Part shown: piece after piece, positions 1 to 7,668 of the stretch
How positions within the stretch are numbered: position 1 is the first letter of the stretch
Layout of the letters: the number at the start of each line of letters is the position of its first letter
Assembly: GCA_040905845.1 (NCBI GenBank)
Contig: JBBDQV010000214.1
Location: forward strand, 1 to 14,511
Source of the DNA: VGDP01 sp040905845
GTDB lineage: Bacteria > Pseudomonadota > Alphaproteobacteria > SP197
Direction of reading: 5' to 3'
DNA: 14,511 bases
Made by a program: the position numbers and the translations under genes
Notes under the pieces: model-generated
Told to the model about the DNA's origin: nothing
The model's database searches: none
What the model saw: only the letters and a program-made list of their open reading frames with translations

Positions 1-1
1 G

Positions 2-814
2 CTCGACGTACCCCACGCCCGGCTCGTGGCGAGCTTGCGCGCGCGCGGCCAACGCTGGATCGAGGACCCGAGCAACCAGGACCGGCGCTTCGAGCGCGTC
101 CGGGTGCGCGGCCAGCTCCTCCGCCTCGCCGCCCGGGGCTGGCGCGCCGAGCGGATCATCGGCCACGCGGCCGCCTACGCGGCCGGGCGCCGCGACCTGG
201 AACGCCGCGCCATCGACCTGTTGGGCAAGGCCGCGCGGGTTCACCCGATGGGGTACGTCGTGCTCGACCGTCCGACGTTGCTCGGCGCGCCCCCAGGGGA
301 ACGGGCGGCGATGTTGGCGCGGGCGATCGTCGTCGCCGGCGGCCGGCCGTACCAGCCTTCCCCGGAGGCTTGCGCCAGGCTCGCCGAGGGGCTCGCCGCC
401 GCCGCGGCGCGGCGCACCCTCGGCGGCTGCGTCGTCGTCGCGCATCCGAACTCCTGGCTGGTCGCGCGCGAAGTGCGCGCCGCGCGCGCCGCCGTTGCGC
501 TCGCCGCGAGCCCCATCCATTGGGACAGCCGCTTCGTGCTGACTTGGCGAGGACCCGACGTACCCGACATCGTGGTCCGCCGACTGGGCCGCGACGGCTG
601 GCGCCAGGTGCGCGACACGGCCAAGCCGGACGACGCGGCGCCCGTCGAGGCGCTGTGGACGTTGCCCGCCTTGTGGCGCCTTGACGAGGTGGTCGCGGTT
701 CCCCACTTGAACTTTGGACGCATTCCATGGTCGGTCGAGGCGCGCTTTCGTCCCCTCCAACTGCTGATGAGCCCGCACCTCGGCCCAGCCGGCCGGACTT
801 CGGGCGAGGCATGA
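2..814 (+). CDS. tilS: tRNA(Ile)-lysidine synthase, C-terminal part (5' truncated by the window edge)
   Basis: TilS uses ATP to attach lysine to C34 of the CAU-anticodon tRNA-Ile, so that it reads AUA and is charged with isoleucine. The reading frame is open from base 2 to a TGA at 812-814, giving about 270 visible residues. The N-terminal ATP-binding half with its SGGxDS loop must lie upstream of the window. The diagnostic stretch is WIEDPSNQDRRFERVRVR, 19 residues into the visible part, matching the DPSN...RFxRxxxR segment conserved in TilS. The C-terminus ends in a VPHL-containing segment resembling other alphaproteobacterial TilS proteins (from memory). Being directly upstream of ftsH is the usual alphaproteobacterial arrangement and supports the call. 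ATG or GTG codons inside the visible part are internal methionines or valines, not the true start. Confidence 0.9.
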   Translation, partial: LDVPHARLVASLRARGQRWIEDPSNQDRRFERVRVRGQLLRLAARGWRAERIIGHAAAYAAGRRDLERRAIDLLGKAARVHPMGYVVLDRPTLLGAPPGERAAMLARAIVVAGGRPYQPSPEACARLAEGLAAAAARRTLGGCVVVAHPNSWLVAREVRAARAAVALAASPIHWDSRFVLTWRGPDVPDIVVRRLGRDGWRQVRDTAKPDDAAPVEALWTLPALWRLDEVVAVPHLNFGRIPWSVEARFRPLQLLMSPHLGPAGRTSGEA

Positions 815-826
815 GCGGCCGAGATG

Positions 827-855
827 CTGGCCGGCCCCGGCCGGCGTGCTAAGAT
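827..855 (+). promoter_or_regulatory. Possible ftsH promoter with a GC-rich hairpin in its spacer
   Basis: The 99-bp gap between tilS and ftsH contains TAAGAT at 850-855, a fair -10 element. CTGGCC lies 17 bp upstream at 827-832 and is a poor -35 (three of six matches to TTGACA). Between them GCCGGC at 830-835 and GCCGGC at 840-845 can pair as a 6-bp stem with a 4-nt loop. There is no T-run after it, so it is not a clear intrinsic terminator. The -10 ends 58 bases before the TTG start of ftsH. The promoter reading is an inference from spacing and base composition only. Confidence 0.3.
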
Positions 856-913
856 GTCCGAAACGGGCGGCGGCTAGGCTTGCGGCGGGCTCGGAGCTTC
901 ACGCGAGGACGAC

Positions 914-2848
<1,935 letters not shown>

Positions 2849-2870
2849 CGTCGACCCGGGCCGGGACAGC

Positions 2871-4043
2871 ATGAGCGGCCAGCCGGCCACCCCGAGGCCC
2901 CATCGACCCGAACGCGACCGGCGAACCGACGCGAGCCGCTTGGAGGTGCGCGTCGAGCGCTTAGCCCCCACGGTCATCGAACAACCGAAGGCGCTCTACC
3001 TGCGGCCGATCGGCGCCATGACCGGTGCCTCGGCCGAGGCGCTGGTCGCGACGGGAAACGCCCTGGCGGTCGCCGGGCGCTTCTTCGCCGGCCTCGAGGT
3101 CCTGGTGCGCCGGGCCGATCACGTGGCCGCCGCGATCGTACCCTGCGGCGCCCTGGCGCCTTGGCGAGGCGCGCTACCCGCGGCGGCGCGCGCCCGCATC
3201 GATGAGCTGCTCGAACGGCTGAGCGCGCCGTGCTTCGAGGGCGGCGGCGCGCCGCTGGTCATGGGCGTCGTCAACGTGACCCCGGACAGCTTCTCCGACG
3301 GTGGCGACCTCGTCACCGCCGATGCCGCCATCGCGCACGGCCGGAGGCTCGCCGAGGCGGGCGCCGACATCCTCGACGTCGGCGGCGAGTCGACGCGGCC
3401 GGGCGCGACGCCGATCGATCCGGCCGAGGAGATCGCGCGCGCGATCCCGGTGGTGCGCGGCCTGGCGCGGCGCGGCCACCGCGTCTCGATCGACACCCGC
3501 AATGCCGCGACCATGCGGGCCGCGCTCGACGCCGGCGCGACCATGCTCAACGATGTGAGCGCGCTTGGCCACGATCCCGAGAGCCTAGCGGTCGCCGCGG
3601 CCGCGCGCGTGCCCATCGTCCTGATGCACGCGAAGGGCGATCCCAGGACCATGCAGGCGAACCCAACGTACGATTGCGCGCCGCTCGACGTGTTCGACGC
3701 GCTGGATGCGCGCATCCGGGCGTGCGAGGCCGCGGGGATCGCGCGCACGCGGCTGATCGTCGATCCGGGCATCGGCTTCGGCAAGAGCGTTGGCCACAAC
3801 CTCGAGGTCCTGGCCCGGCTCGGCGTGCTGCACGGCCTCGGCTGCGCGATCCTGATCGGCGCCAGCCGCAAGAGCTTCATCGCCCGCCTGAGCAAGGGCG
3901 AGCCGCCCAAGGCGCGGCTGCCGGGCAGCATCGCCGCCGCGCTCATGGCGGTCGAGCACGGCGCCCGGATCGTCCGCGCCCACGACGTCGCCGAGACCGT
4001 GCAGGCGCTCAAGGTCGTGAATTCGGTAACGATTTCCGGCTAG
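2871..4043 (+). CDS. folP: Dihydropteroate synthase with N-terminal extension
   Basis: DHPS condenses 6-hydroxymethyl-dihydropterin pyrophosphate with p-aminobenzoate in folate synthesis and is the sulfonamide target. The protein has 390 residues from the ATG at 2871, against about 270-280 for compact DHPS. The TIM-barrel core begins near residue 130 with MGVVNVTPDSFSDGG (131-145), then GADILDVGGESTRPG (164-178). IDTRN, NDVSAL, the DPGIGFGKS loop, GASRKSF and a terminal VRAHDV follow, so all substrate-binding loops are present. Residues 1 to about 125 are an extra region, starting Arg/Pro-rich and then folded-looking (YLRPIGAM...). I believe similar extensions occur in other alphaproteobacterial FolP, but this is from memory. 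The frame is open back to 2742, inside ftsH; I reject that extension. The ribosome-binding site is weak, so translational coupling to ftsH is plausible. Confidence 0.95.
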   Translation: MSGQPATPRPHRPERDRRTDASRLEVRVERLAPTVIEQPKALYLRPIGAMTGASAEALVATGNALAVAGRFFAGLEVLVRRADHVAAAIVPCGALAPWRGALPAAARARIDELLERLSAPCFEGGGAPLVMGVVNVTPDSFSDGGDLVTADAAIAHGRRLAEAGADILDVGGESTRPGATPIDPAEEIARAIPVVRGLARRGHRVSIDTRNAATMRAALDAGATMLNDVSALGHDPESLAVAAAARVPIVLMHAKGDPRTMQANPTYDCAPLDVFDALDARIRACEAAGIARTRLIVDPGIGFGKSVGHNLEVLARLGVLHGLGCAILIGASRKSFIARLSKGEPPKARLPGSIAAALMAVEHGARIVRAHDVAETVQALKVVNSVTISG

Positions 4044-4102
4044 GGTGGCATAAATCATGCTTAATGGACGTTGTTCTCGACAGGCTTGACGAGGGGATCG
4101 AG

Positions 4103-5464
4103 GTGTCACGGCGCTATTTCGGGACCGACGGTATCCGCGGCACGGCGAACATCACGCCCATGACGGCGGAGATCGCGCTCCGCGTCGGCATGGCCGCGGG
4201 GCGCACGTTCATACGCGGCGAGCACCGCCATCGCGTCGTGATCGGCAAGGACACACGCCTGTCGGGCTACCTGTTCGAGCCGGCGTTGGTCGCCGGCTTC
4301 GTCTCGGTCGGCATGGACGTGATCCTGGTCGGACCCATGCCGACCCCGGCCATCGCCATGTTGACGCGCAACATGCGGGCCGACCTGGGCGTCATGATCT
4401 CGGCGTCGCACAACCTCTACCAAGACAACGGCATCAAGCTGTTCGGTCCCGACGGCTACAAGCTGTCGGACGAGGTCGAGGGCGAGATCGAGGCGCTGAT
4501 GGCCGAGGGCGCCACGATCACGCTCGCCGGACCGCGCGACCTCGGCCGCGCCAAGCGGCTCGATGACGCCGACGGCCGCTACATCGAGTTCGCCAAGGCG
4601 ACGTTCCCGAAGAACCGGACGCTCGAGGGCCGGCGCATCGTGTTCGACTGCGCCAACGGCGCCGCGTATCGCGTGGCGCCCACGGTGCTGTTCGAGCTCG
4701 GCGCCGATGTCATTCCCATCGCCGTCACGCCGGACGGGTTCAACATCAACCAGGGTTGCGGCTCGACGCACCCGGCGGCGCTCAGCGAGGCGGTGGTCGC
4801 CCACGGCGCCGACCTCGGCATCGCGCTCGACGGCGACGCCGATCGGCTGATCGTCTGCGACCAGCACGGCGCCGTGATCGACGGCGACCAGCTCATGGCC
4901 ATGATCGCCGGGTACTGGCACCAGGGCGGACTGCTGCGGGGCGGCGGCGTGGTCGCCACGGTCATGTCGAACCTGGGGCTCGAGCGTTACCTGGGCGGGC
5001 TCGGCTTGCGGCTCGCGCGGACCAGGGTCGGCGATCGCTACGTCGTCGAGCACATGCGCGCCGCGGGCTTCAACGTCGGCGGCGAGCAATCCGGGCACAT
5101 CATCCTCGCCGACTACGCCACGACCGGCGATGGCCTGATCGCGGCGCTCCAGGTCCTGGCGGTGATCGTCGATCGCGACAAGCCGGTCGACGCGTGCGGC
5201 CGCTGCTTCGAGCCGGTGCCCCAGCGCCTGCACAACGTCCGCTTCAACGGCGGCCAGCCGCTCGACGATCCGCGCGTCCAGGCGCTCATCGACCAGGCCG
5301 GCCGCAGGCTCGGCGCGAGCGGCCGCATCGTCGTGCGCCCCTCGGGCACCGAGCCCGTGATCCGCATCATGGTCGAGGCCGAGGATCGGAGTTTGATGGA
5401 TGCCGTCATCGCCGACGTGGCCGAGGCGATCGACCAGGCCTCGCGCGTCGCGCTACGCGCCTAG
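4103..5464 (+). CDS. glmM: Phosphoglucosamine mutase
   Basis: GlmM interconverts glucosamine-6-phosphate and glucosamine-1-phosphate, feeding UDP-GlcNAc, peptidoglycan and LPS synthesis. The protein has 453 residues, normal for the family. The GTG at 4103 gives (M)SRRYFGTDGIRG, and GAGGGG at 4091-4096 lies 6 bp upstream as a strong ribosome-binding site. With this start the phosphorylated serine of ISASHN is S102, the same number as in E. coli. Other motifs are the metal loop DGDADR at 243-248, the sugar loop GGEQSGH at 326-332 and the phosphate loop RPSGTEP at 412-418. The usual ASHNP is ASHNL here, one substitution beside the active serine. An in-frame ATG at 4064 would add 13 residues but lacks a good ribosome-binding site. 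The 59 bp after folP include an AT-richer patch around 4049-4064 that could hold a weak promoter. Confidence 0.97.
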   Translation: MSRRYFGTDGIRGTANITPMTAEIALRVGMAAGRTFIRGEHRHRVVIGKDTRLSGYLFEPALVAGFVSVGMDVILVGPMPTPAIAMLTRNMRADLGVMISASHNLYQDNGIKLFGPDGYKLSDEVEGEIEALMAEGATITLAGPRDLGRAKRLDDADGRYIEFAKATFPKNRTLEGRRIVFDCANGAAYRVAPTVLFELGADVIPIAVTPDGFNINQGCGSTHPAALSEAVVAHGADLGIALDGDADRLIVCDQHGAVIDGDQLMAMIAGYWHQGGLLRGGGVVATVMSNLGLERYLGGLGLRLARTRVGDRYVVEHMRAAGFNVGGEQSGHIILADYATTGDGLIAALQVLAVIVDRDKPVDACGRCFEPVPQRLHNVRFNGGQPLDDPRVQALIDQAGRRLGASGRIVVRPSGTEPVIRIMVEAEDRSLMDAVIADVAEAIDQASRVALRA

Positions 5465-5482
5465 GAACGTCAAGCATCGCCC

Positions 5483-5512
5483 TTGTCGCGACCCGGACGA
5501 CGGTTCTAGACT
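5483..5512 (+). promoter_or_regulatory. Candidate sigma70-type promoter for the substrate-binding protein gene
   Basis: TTGTCG at 5483-5488 and TAGACT at 5507-5512 are separated by 18 bp, in the 108-bp gap after glmM. They give four of six and three of six matches to TTGACA and TATAAT, with T, A and the final T of the -10 kept. The -10 ends 60 bases before the ATG at 5573. The same TAGACT hexamer occurs upstream of the next gene (6739-6744), which makes chance less likely. No terminator-like hairpin with a T-run was seen between glmM and this point. Confidence 0.4.
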
Positions 5513-5572
5513 CCGTTGCTGGCGTCGGATGGACGGACGCGCCGTCGCGCCGCGCCTCAGGGAGAACCAGGC

Positions 5573-6694
5573 ATGGACAAGCTTGAGCTGCGCGAGCGGC
5601 TGGCCGAAGGCACGATCACGCGTCGGGAGGTCTCGCGGGCCATGGCGGCGGCGGGTGTCGCCGCGCTGAGCATTCCGCTGCTGGCCGCGCCCGCGCGAGC
5701 CGGCGGCGAGATCACGTATTTCACCTGGGCCGGCTACGAGCTGCCGGACTTCGCGCAAGCCTACGTCGACAAGTACGGCGGGACGCCCAACTATTCGATC
5801 TTCGGCGAGGAGGAGGAAGCACTGCAGAAGATGCGGGCGGGCTACCGCCCCGACATCGCGCATCCATGCACGTACAGCGTCGGGCGCTGGCGTGACGCGG
5901 GCCTGATGAAGCCGATCGACGTGACCCGGCTCGCGAACTACCCCGACATCTGGGACGATCTGAAGTCGATCAGCATCGCCCACGCCGACGGCCAAGTCTG
6001 GTTCGTGCCGTGGGATTGGGGCAATTCCTCGGTGCTCTTCCGCACCGACCTGGTCGATGCGCAGTACCTGGAGGAGGAGAGCTGGGGGATTCTGTTCGAC
6101 GAGCGCTACGCGGGCCGGCTCGGCGTCTACGACGCGGTCGACGGCGCCGTGATCGTCGCGGCGCTCTACGCCGGGGTCGCGGATCCGTTCGCGATGACCG
6201 ACGCCGAGATCGAGACGGTGCGCGAGATCATGAACAAGCAGCGCCCGCTGCTGCGCTTCTACTGGACCGACCAGACCGCGGTCGAGCAGGGGCTCGCCTC
6301 GGGCGAGATCGTCGCGTCGTACGCCTGGAACGCCTCGGTCGTCGCGCTCAAGAAGCAGGGCGTTCCGGTCAAGTACATGAATCCCAAGGAGGGCATCCTG
6401 ACCTGGGTGTGCGGCTACATGATGCTGAAGGAAGGGCCGGGCGACGAGCAGGCGGCCTACGACTTCATGGACGCCGCGCTGGCGCCGGAATCGGGCCGCT
6501 ACCTGATCGACGAGTACGGCTACGGGCATTCCAACCGCAAGGCCTTCGATCTGGTGACCAAGGAGCGGCTCGAGGAGCTCTCGATCTCCTCGCCCGAGGT
6601 GCTGTTCAAGCAGGGCATCTTCTTCCAGCCGATCGAACCGTCGATCCGCGAGAAGTACATCGAGATGTTCGAGGAGGTTAAGGCCGGAGCCTGA
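5573..6694 (+). CDS. ABC transporter periplasmic substrate-binding protein, polyamine (PotD/PotF) type
   Basis: The protein has 373 residues and resembles bacterial extracellular solute-binding proteins of the spermidine/putrescine group. Its mature part opens with GGEITYFTWAGYELPDF, the typical first strand of that fold. Later segments such as GQVWFVPWDWGNSSVLFRTD and the C-terminal helices also fit. The N-terminus carries a twin-arginine-like signal: TRREV at residues 16-20, a hydrophobic stretch at 24-39 and a likely cleavage after A43 in APARA. Export through Tat, or Sec if the motif is too weak, is therefore inferred. The ATG at 5573 follows GGAG at 5561-5564 with 8-bp spacing. No ATPase or permease gene lies beside it, so it is an orphan here. 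The ligand could be a polyamine or another small cation; the sequence does not decide. Confidence 0.85.
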   Translation: MDKLELRERLAEGTITRREVSRAMAAAGVAALSIPLLAAPARAGGEITYFTWAGYELPDFAQAYVDKYGGTPNYSIFGEEEEALQKMRAGYRPDIAHPCTYSVGRWRDAGLMKPIDVTRLANYPDIWDDLKSISIAHADGQVWFVPWDWGNSSVLFRTDLVDAQYLEEESWGILFDERYAGRLGVYDAVDGAVIVAALYAGVADPFAMTDAEIETVREIMNKQRPLLRFYWTDQTAVEQGLASGEIVASYAWNASVVALKKQGVPVKYMNPKEGILTWVCGYMMLKEGPGDEQAAYDFMDAALAPESGRYLIDEYGYGHSNRKAFDLVTKERLEELSISSPEVLFKQGIFFQPIEPSIREKYIEMFEEVKAGA

Positions 6695-6738
6695 GCGGCC
6701 GGCGCAAGAACCGGGTGGCTCGGGGCGGGAGCGGCGCC

Positions 6739-6744
6739 TAGACT
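6739..6744 (+). promoter_or_regulatory. Candidate -10 element (TAGACT) close to the alkyltransferase start
   Basis: TAGACT repeats the hexamer found upstream of the substrate-binding protein gene. It lies only 24 bases before the ATG at 6769, so a transcript starting about 7 bases downstream would have a very short leader that still contains the ribosome-binding site. The -35 region around 6716-6721 (TGGCTC) is a weak match. The 74-bp gap holds no other promoter-like pair that I can see. Confidence 0.3.
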
Positions 6745-6764
6745 TTCTCCCGACACGGAGAAAG
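6743..6764 (+). promoter_or_regulatory. Perfect 8-bp inverted repeat covering the ribosome-binding site of the alkyltransferase gene
   Basis: CTTTCTCC at 6743-6750 and GGAGAAAG at 6757-6764 are exact reverse complements separated by six bases. The right arm contains the Shine-Dalgarno GGAG and ends 4 bases before the ATG at 6769. If both arms are in the RNA, the ribosome-binding site is sequestered. If transcription starts at about 6751 from the TAGACT element, the left arm is not transcribed, and the repeat could instead be a DNA operator at the promoter. There is no T-run, so it is not an intrinsic terminator of the upstream gene. Confidence 0.5.
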
Positions 6765-6768
6765 AGCC

Positions 6769-7668
6769 ATGACCGCCCTGCCCCAGCCCCTCGACGCCAT
6801 GCGGCACGACGACGCCCCGCCCGCGAAGCGCCTGACCCAGGATTACGATCGAATCGCGCGGGTCATCCGCTACCTCGACGCTCACGTCGAGGACCAACCC
6901 GACCTGGGCACGCTCGCGGCCGAGGTCGGCTTGAGCCCGTTCCACTTCCAGCGCCTGTTCCAGCGCTGGGCCGGCGTCAGCCCGAAGCGTTTCCTGCAGT
7001 TCCTGACGGTCGATCACGCCCGACGGCTGCTGGCCTCGGACGCCTCGGTGCTCGACGCGGCGCTCGACGTTGGACTGTCCGGGCCGAGCCGTTTGCATGA
7101 CCTGTTCGTCGCGTGCGAGGCGGTCACGCCCGGCGAGGCCAAGCGCGGCGGCGACGGTTTGACGATCGCCTATGGGTTCCACCCGACGCCGTTCGGCGCC
7201 GCCCTGGTCGGTGCCACCGAGCGCGGCATCTGCTGGCTCGGCTTCGTGCCCGAGGCAGGCCCCGACGCGGCGCTAGGCAGGCTCAAGGAACGCTGGAGCG
7301 CGGCGCGCCTGGTCCATGATCAGTCGGCGACCGCGCCGCTCGCCGAGCGCGCCTTCGCCGGGGGCGATGTCGCGGTACACCTCAGGGGCACCAACTTCCA
7401 GATCAAGGTGTGGGAGGCGCTGCTGCGCATCCCCCTCGGCCCCGCGGTCGCCTACGAGGACGTGGCCCGCGCGATCGGACGGCCGGGCGCGGCGCGCGCG
7501 GTCGCCGGCGCGATCGGCGCCAACCCGGTCGCGGTCCTCGTGCCGTGCCACCGGGTAATCCGCAAGACCGGGCCGTTCTCCGGCTACGCCTGGGGGCCCG
7601 AGCGCAAGCGCGCCATCCTCGGCTGGGAGTCGGCGCGGCTCGGCGACGAAGCGCCAGCCGCGGCCTAG
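6769..7668 (+). CDS. AraC-type HTH / O6-alkylguanine-DNA alkyltransferase fusion (Ada-like, no zinc domain)
   Basis: The protein has 299 residues. An AraC-family helix-turn-helix region lies at about residues 25-120, including LGTLAAEVGLSPFHFQRLF. From about residue 130 it is a methylated-DNA-protein cysteine methyltransferase, which removes alkyl groups from O6-alkylguanine by suicidal transfer to a cysteine. The acceptor is C260 in VPCHRVI, preceded by ARAVAGAIGANP, which carries the DNA-intercalating arginine region. Unlike E. coli Ada, it lacks the N-terminal zinc domain whose cysteine senses methyl-phosphotriesters; only about 24 residues precede the HTH part. It therefore cannot be switched on in the classical way. 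This domain pair is known as a recurrent architecture. The ATG at 6769 has GGAG at 6757-6760. The stop shares CTAG with the convergent peroxidase gene. Confidence 0.92.
   Translation: MTALPQPLDAMRHDDAPPAKRLTQDYDRIARVIRYLDAHVEDQPDLGTLAAEVGLSPFHFQRLFQRWAGVSPKRFLQFLTVDHARRLLASDASVLDAALDVGLSGPSRLHDLFVACEAVTPGEAKRGGDGLTIAYGFHPTPFGAALVGATERGICWLGFVPEAGPDAALGRLKERWSAARLVHDQSATAPLAERAFAGGDVAVHLRGTNFQIKVWEALLRIPLGPAVAYEDVARAIGRPGAARAVAGAIGANPVAVLVPCHRVIRKTGPFSGYAWGPERKRAILGWESARLGDEAPAAA
7665..7668. other. Shared CTAG encoding the stop codons of two convergent genes
   Basis: The palindrome CTAG supplies the TAG stop of the alkyltransferase gene on the + strand (7666-7668) and the TAG stop of the peroxidase gene on the - strand (7667-7665). 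The coding regions overlap by 4 bp and leave no room for an intergenic terminator. Any termination must take place inside the opposite gene, so 3' antisense overlap of the two transcripts is expected. Confidence 0.9.

Noticed and set aside
4106..5233. 375-codon open frame on the - strand opposite glmM
   Set aside because: Low-complexity Ala/Val/Asp/Arg translation without family motifs, typical of a high-GC shadow frame.
6695..6768. The hairpin before the alkyltransferase gene as an intrinsic terminator of the substrate-binding protein gene
   Set aside because: No T-run follows the stem, and its right arm is the ribosome-binding site of the next gene.
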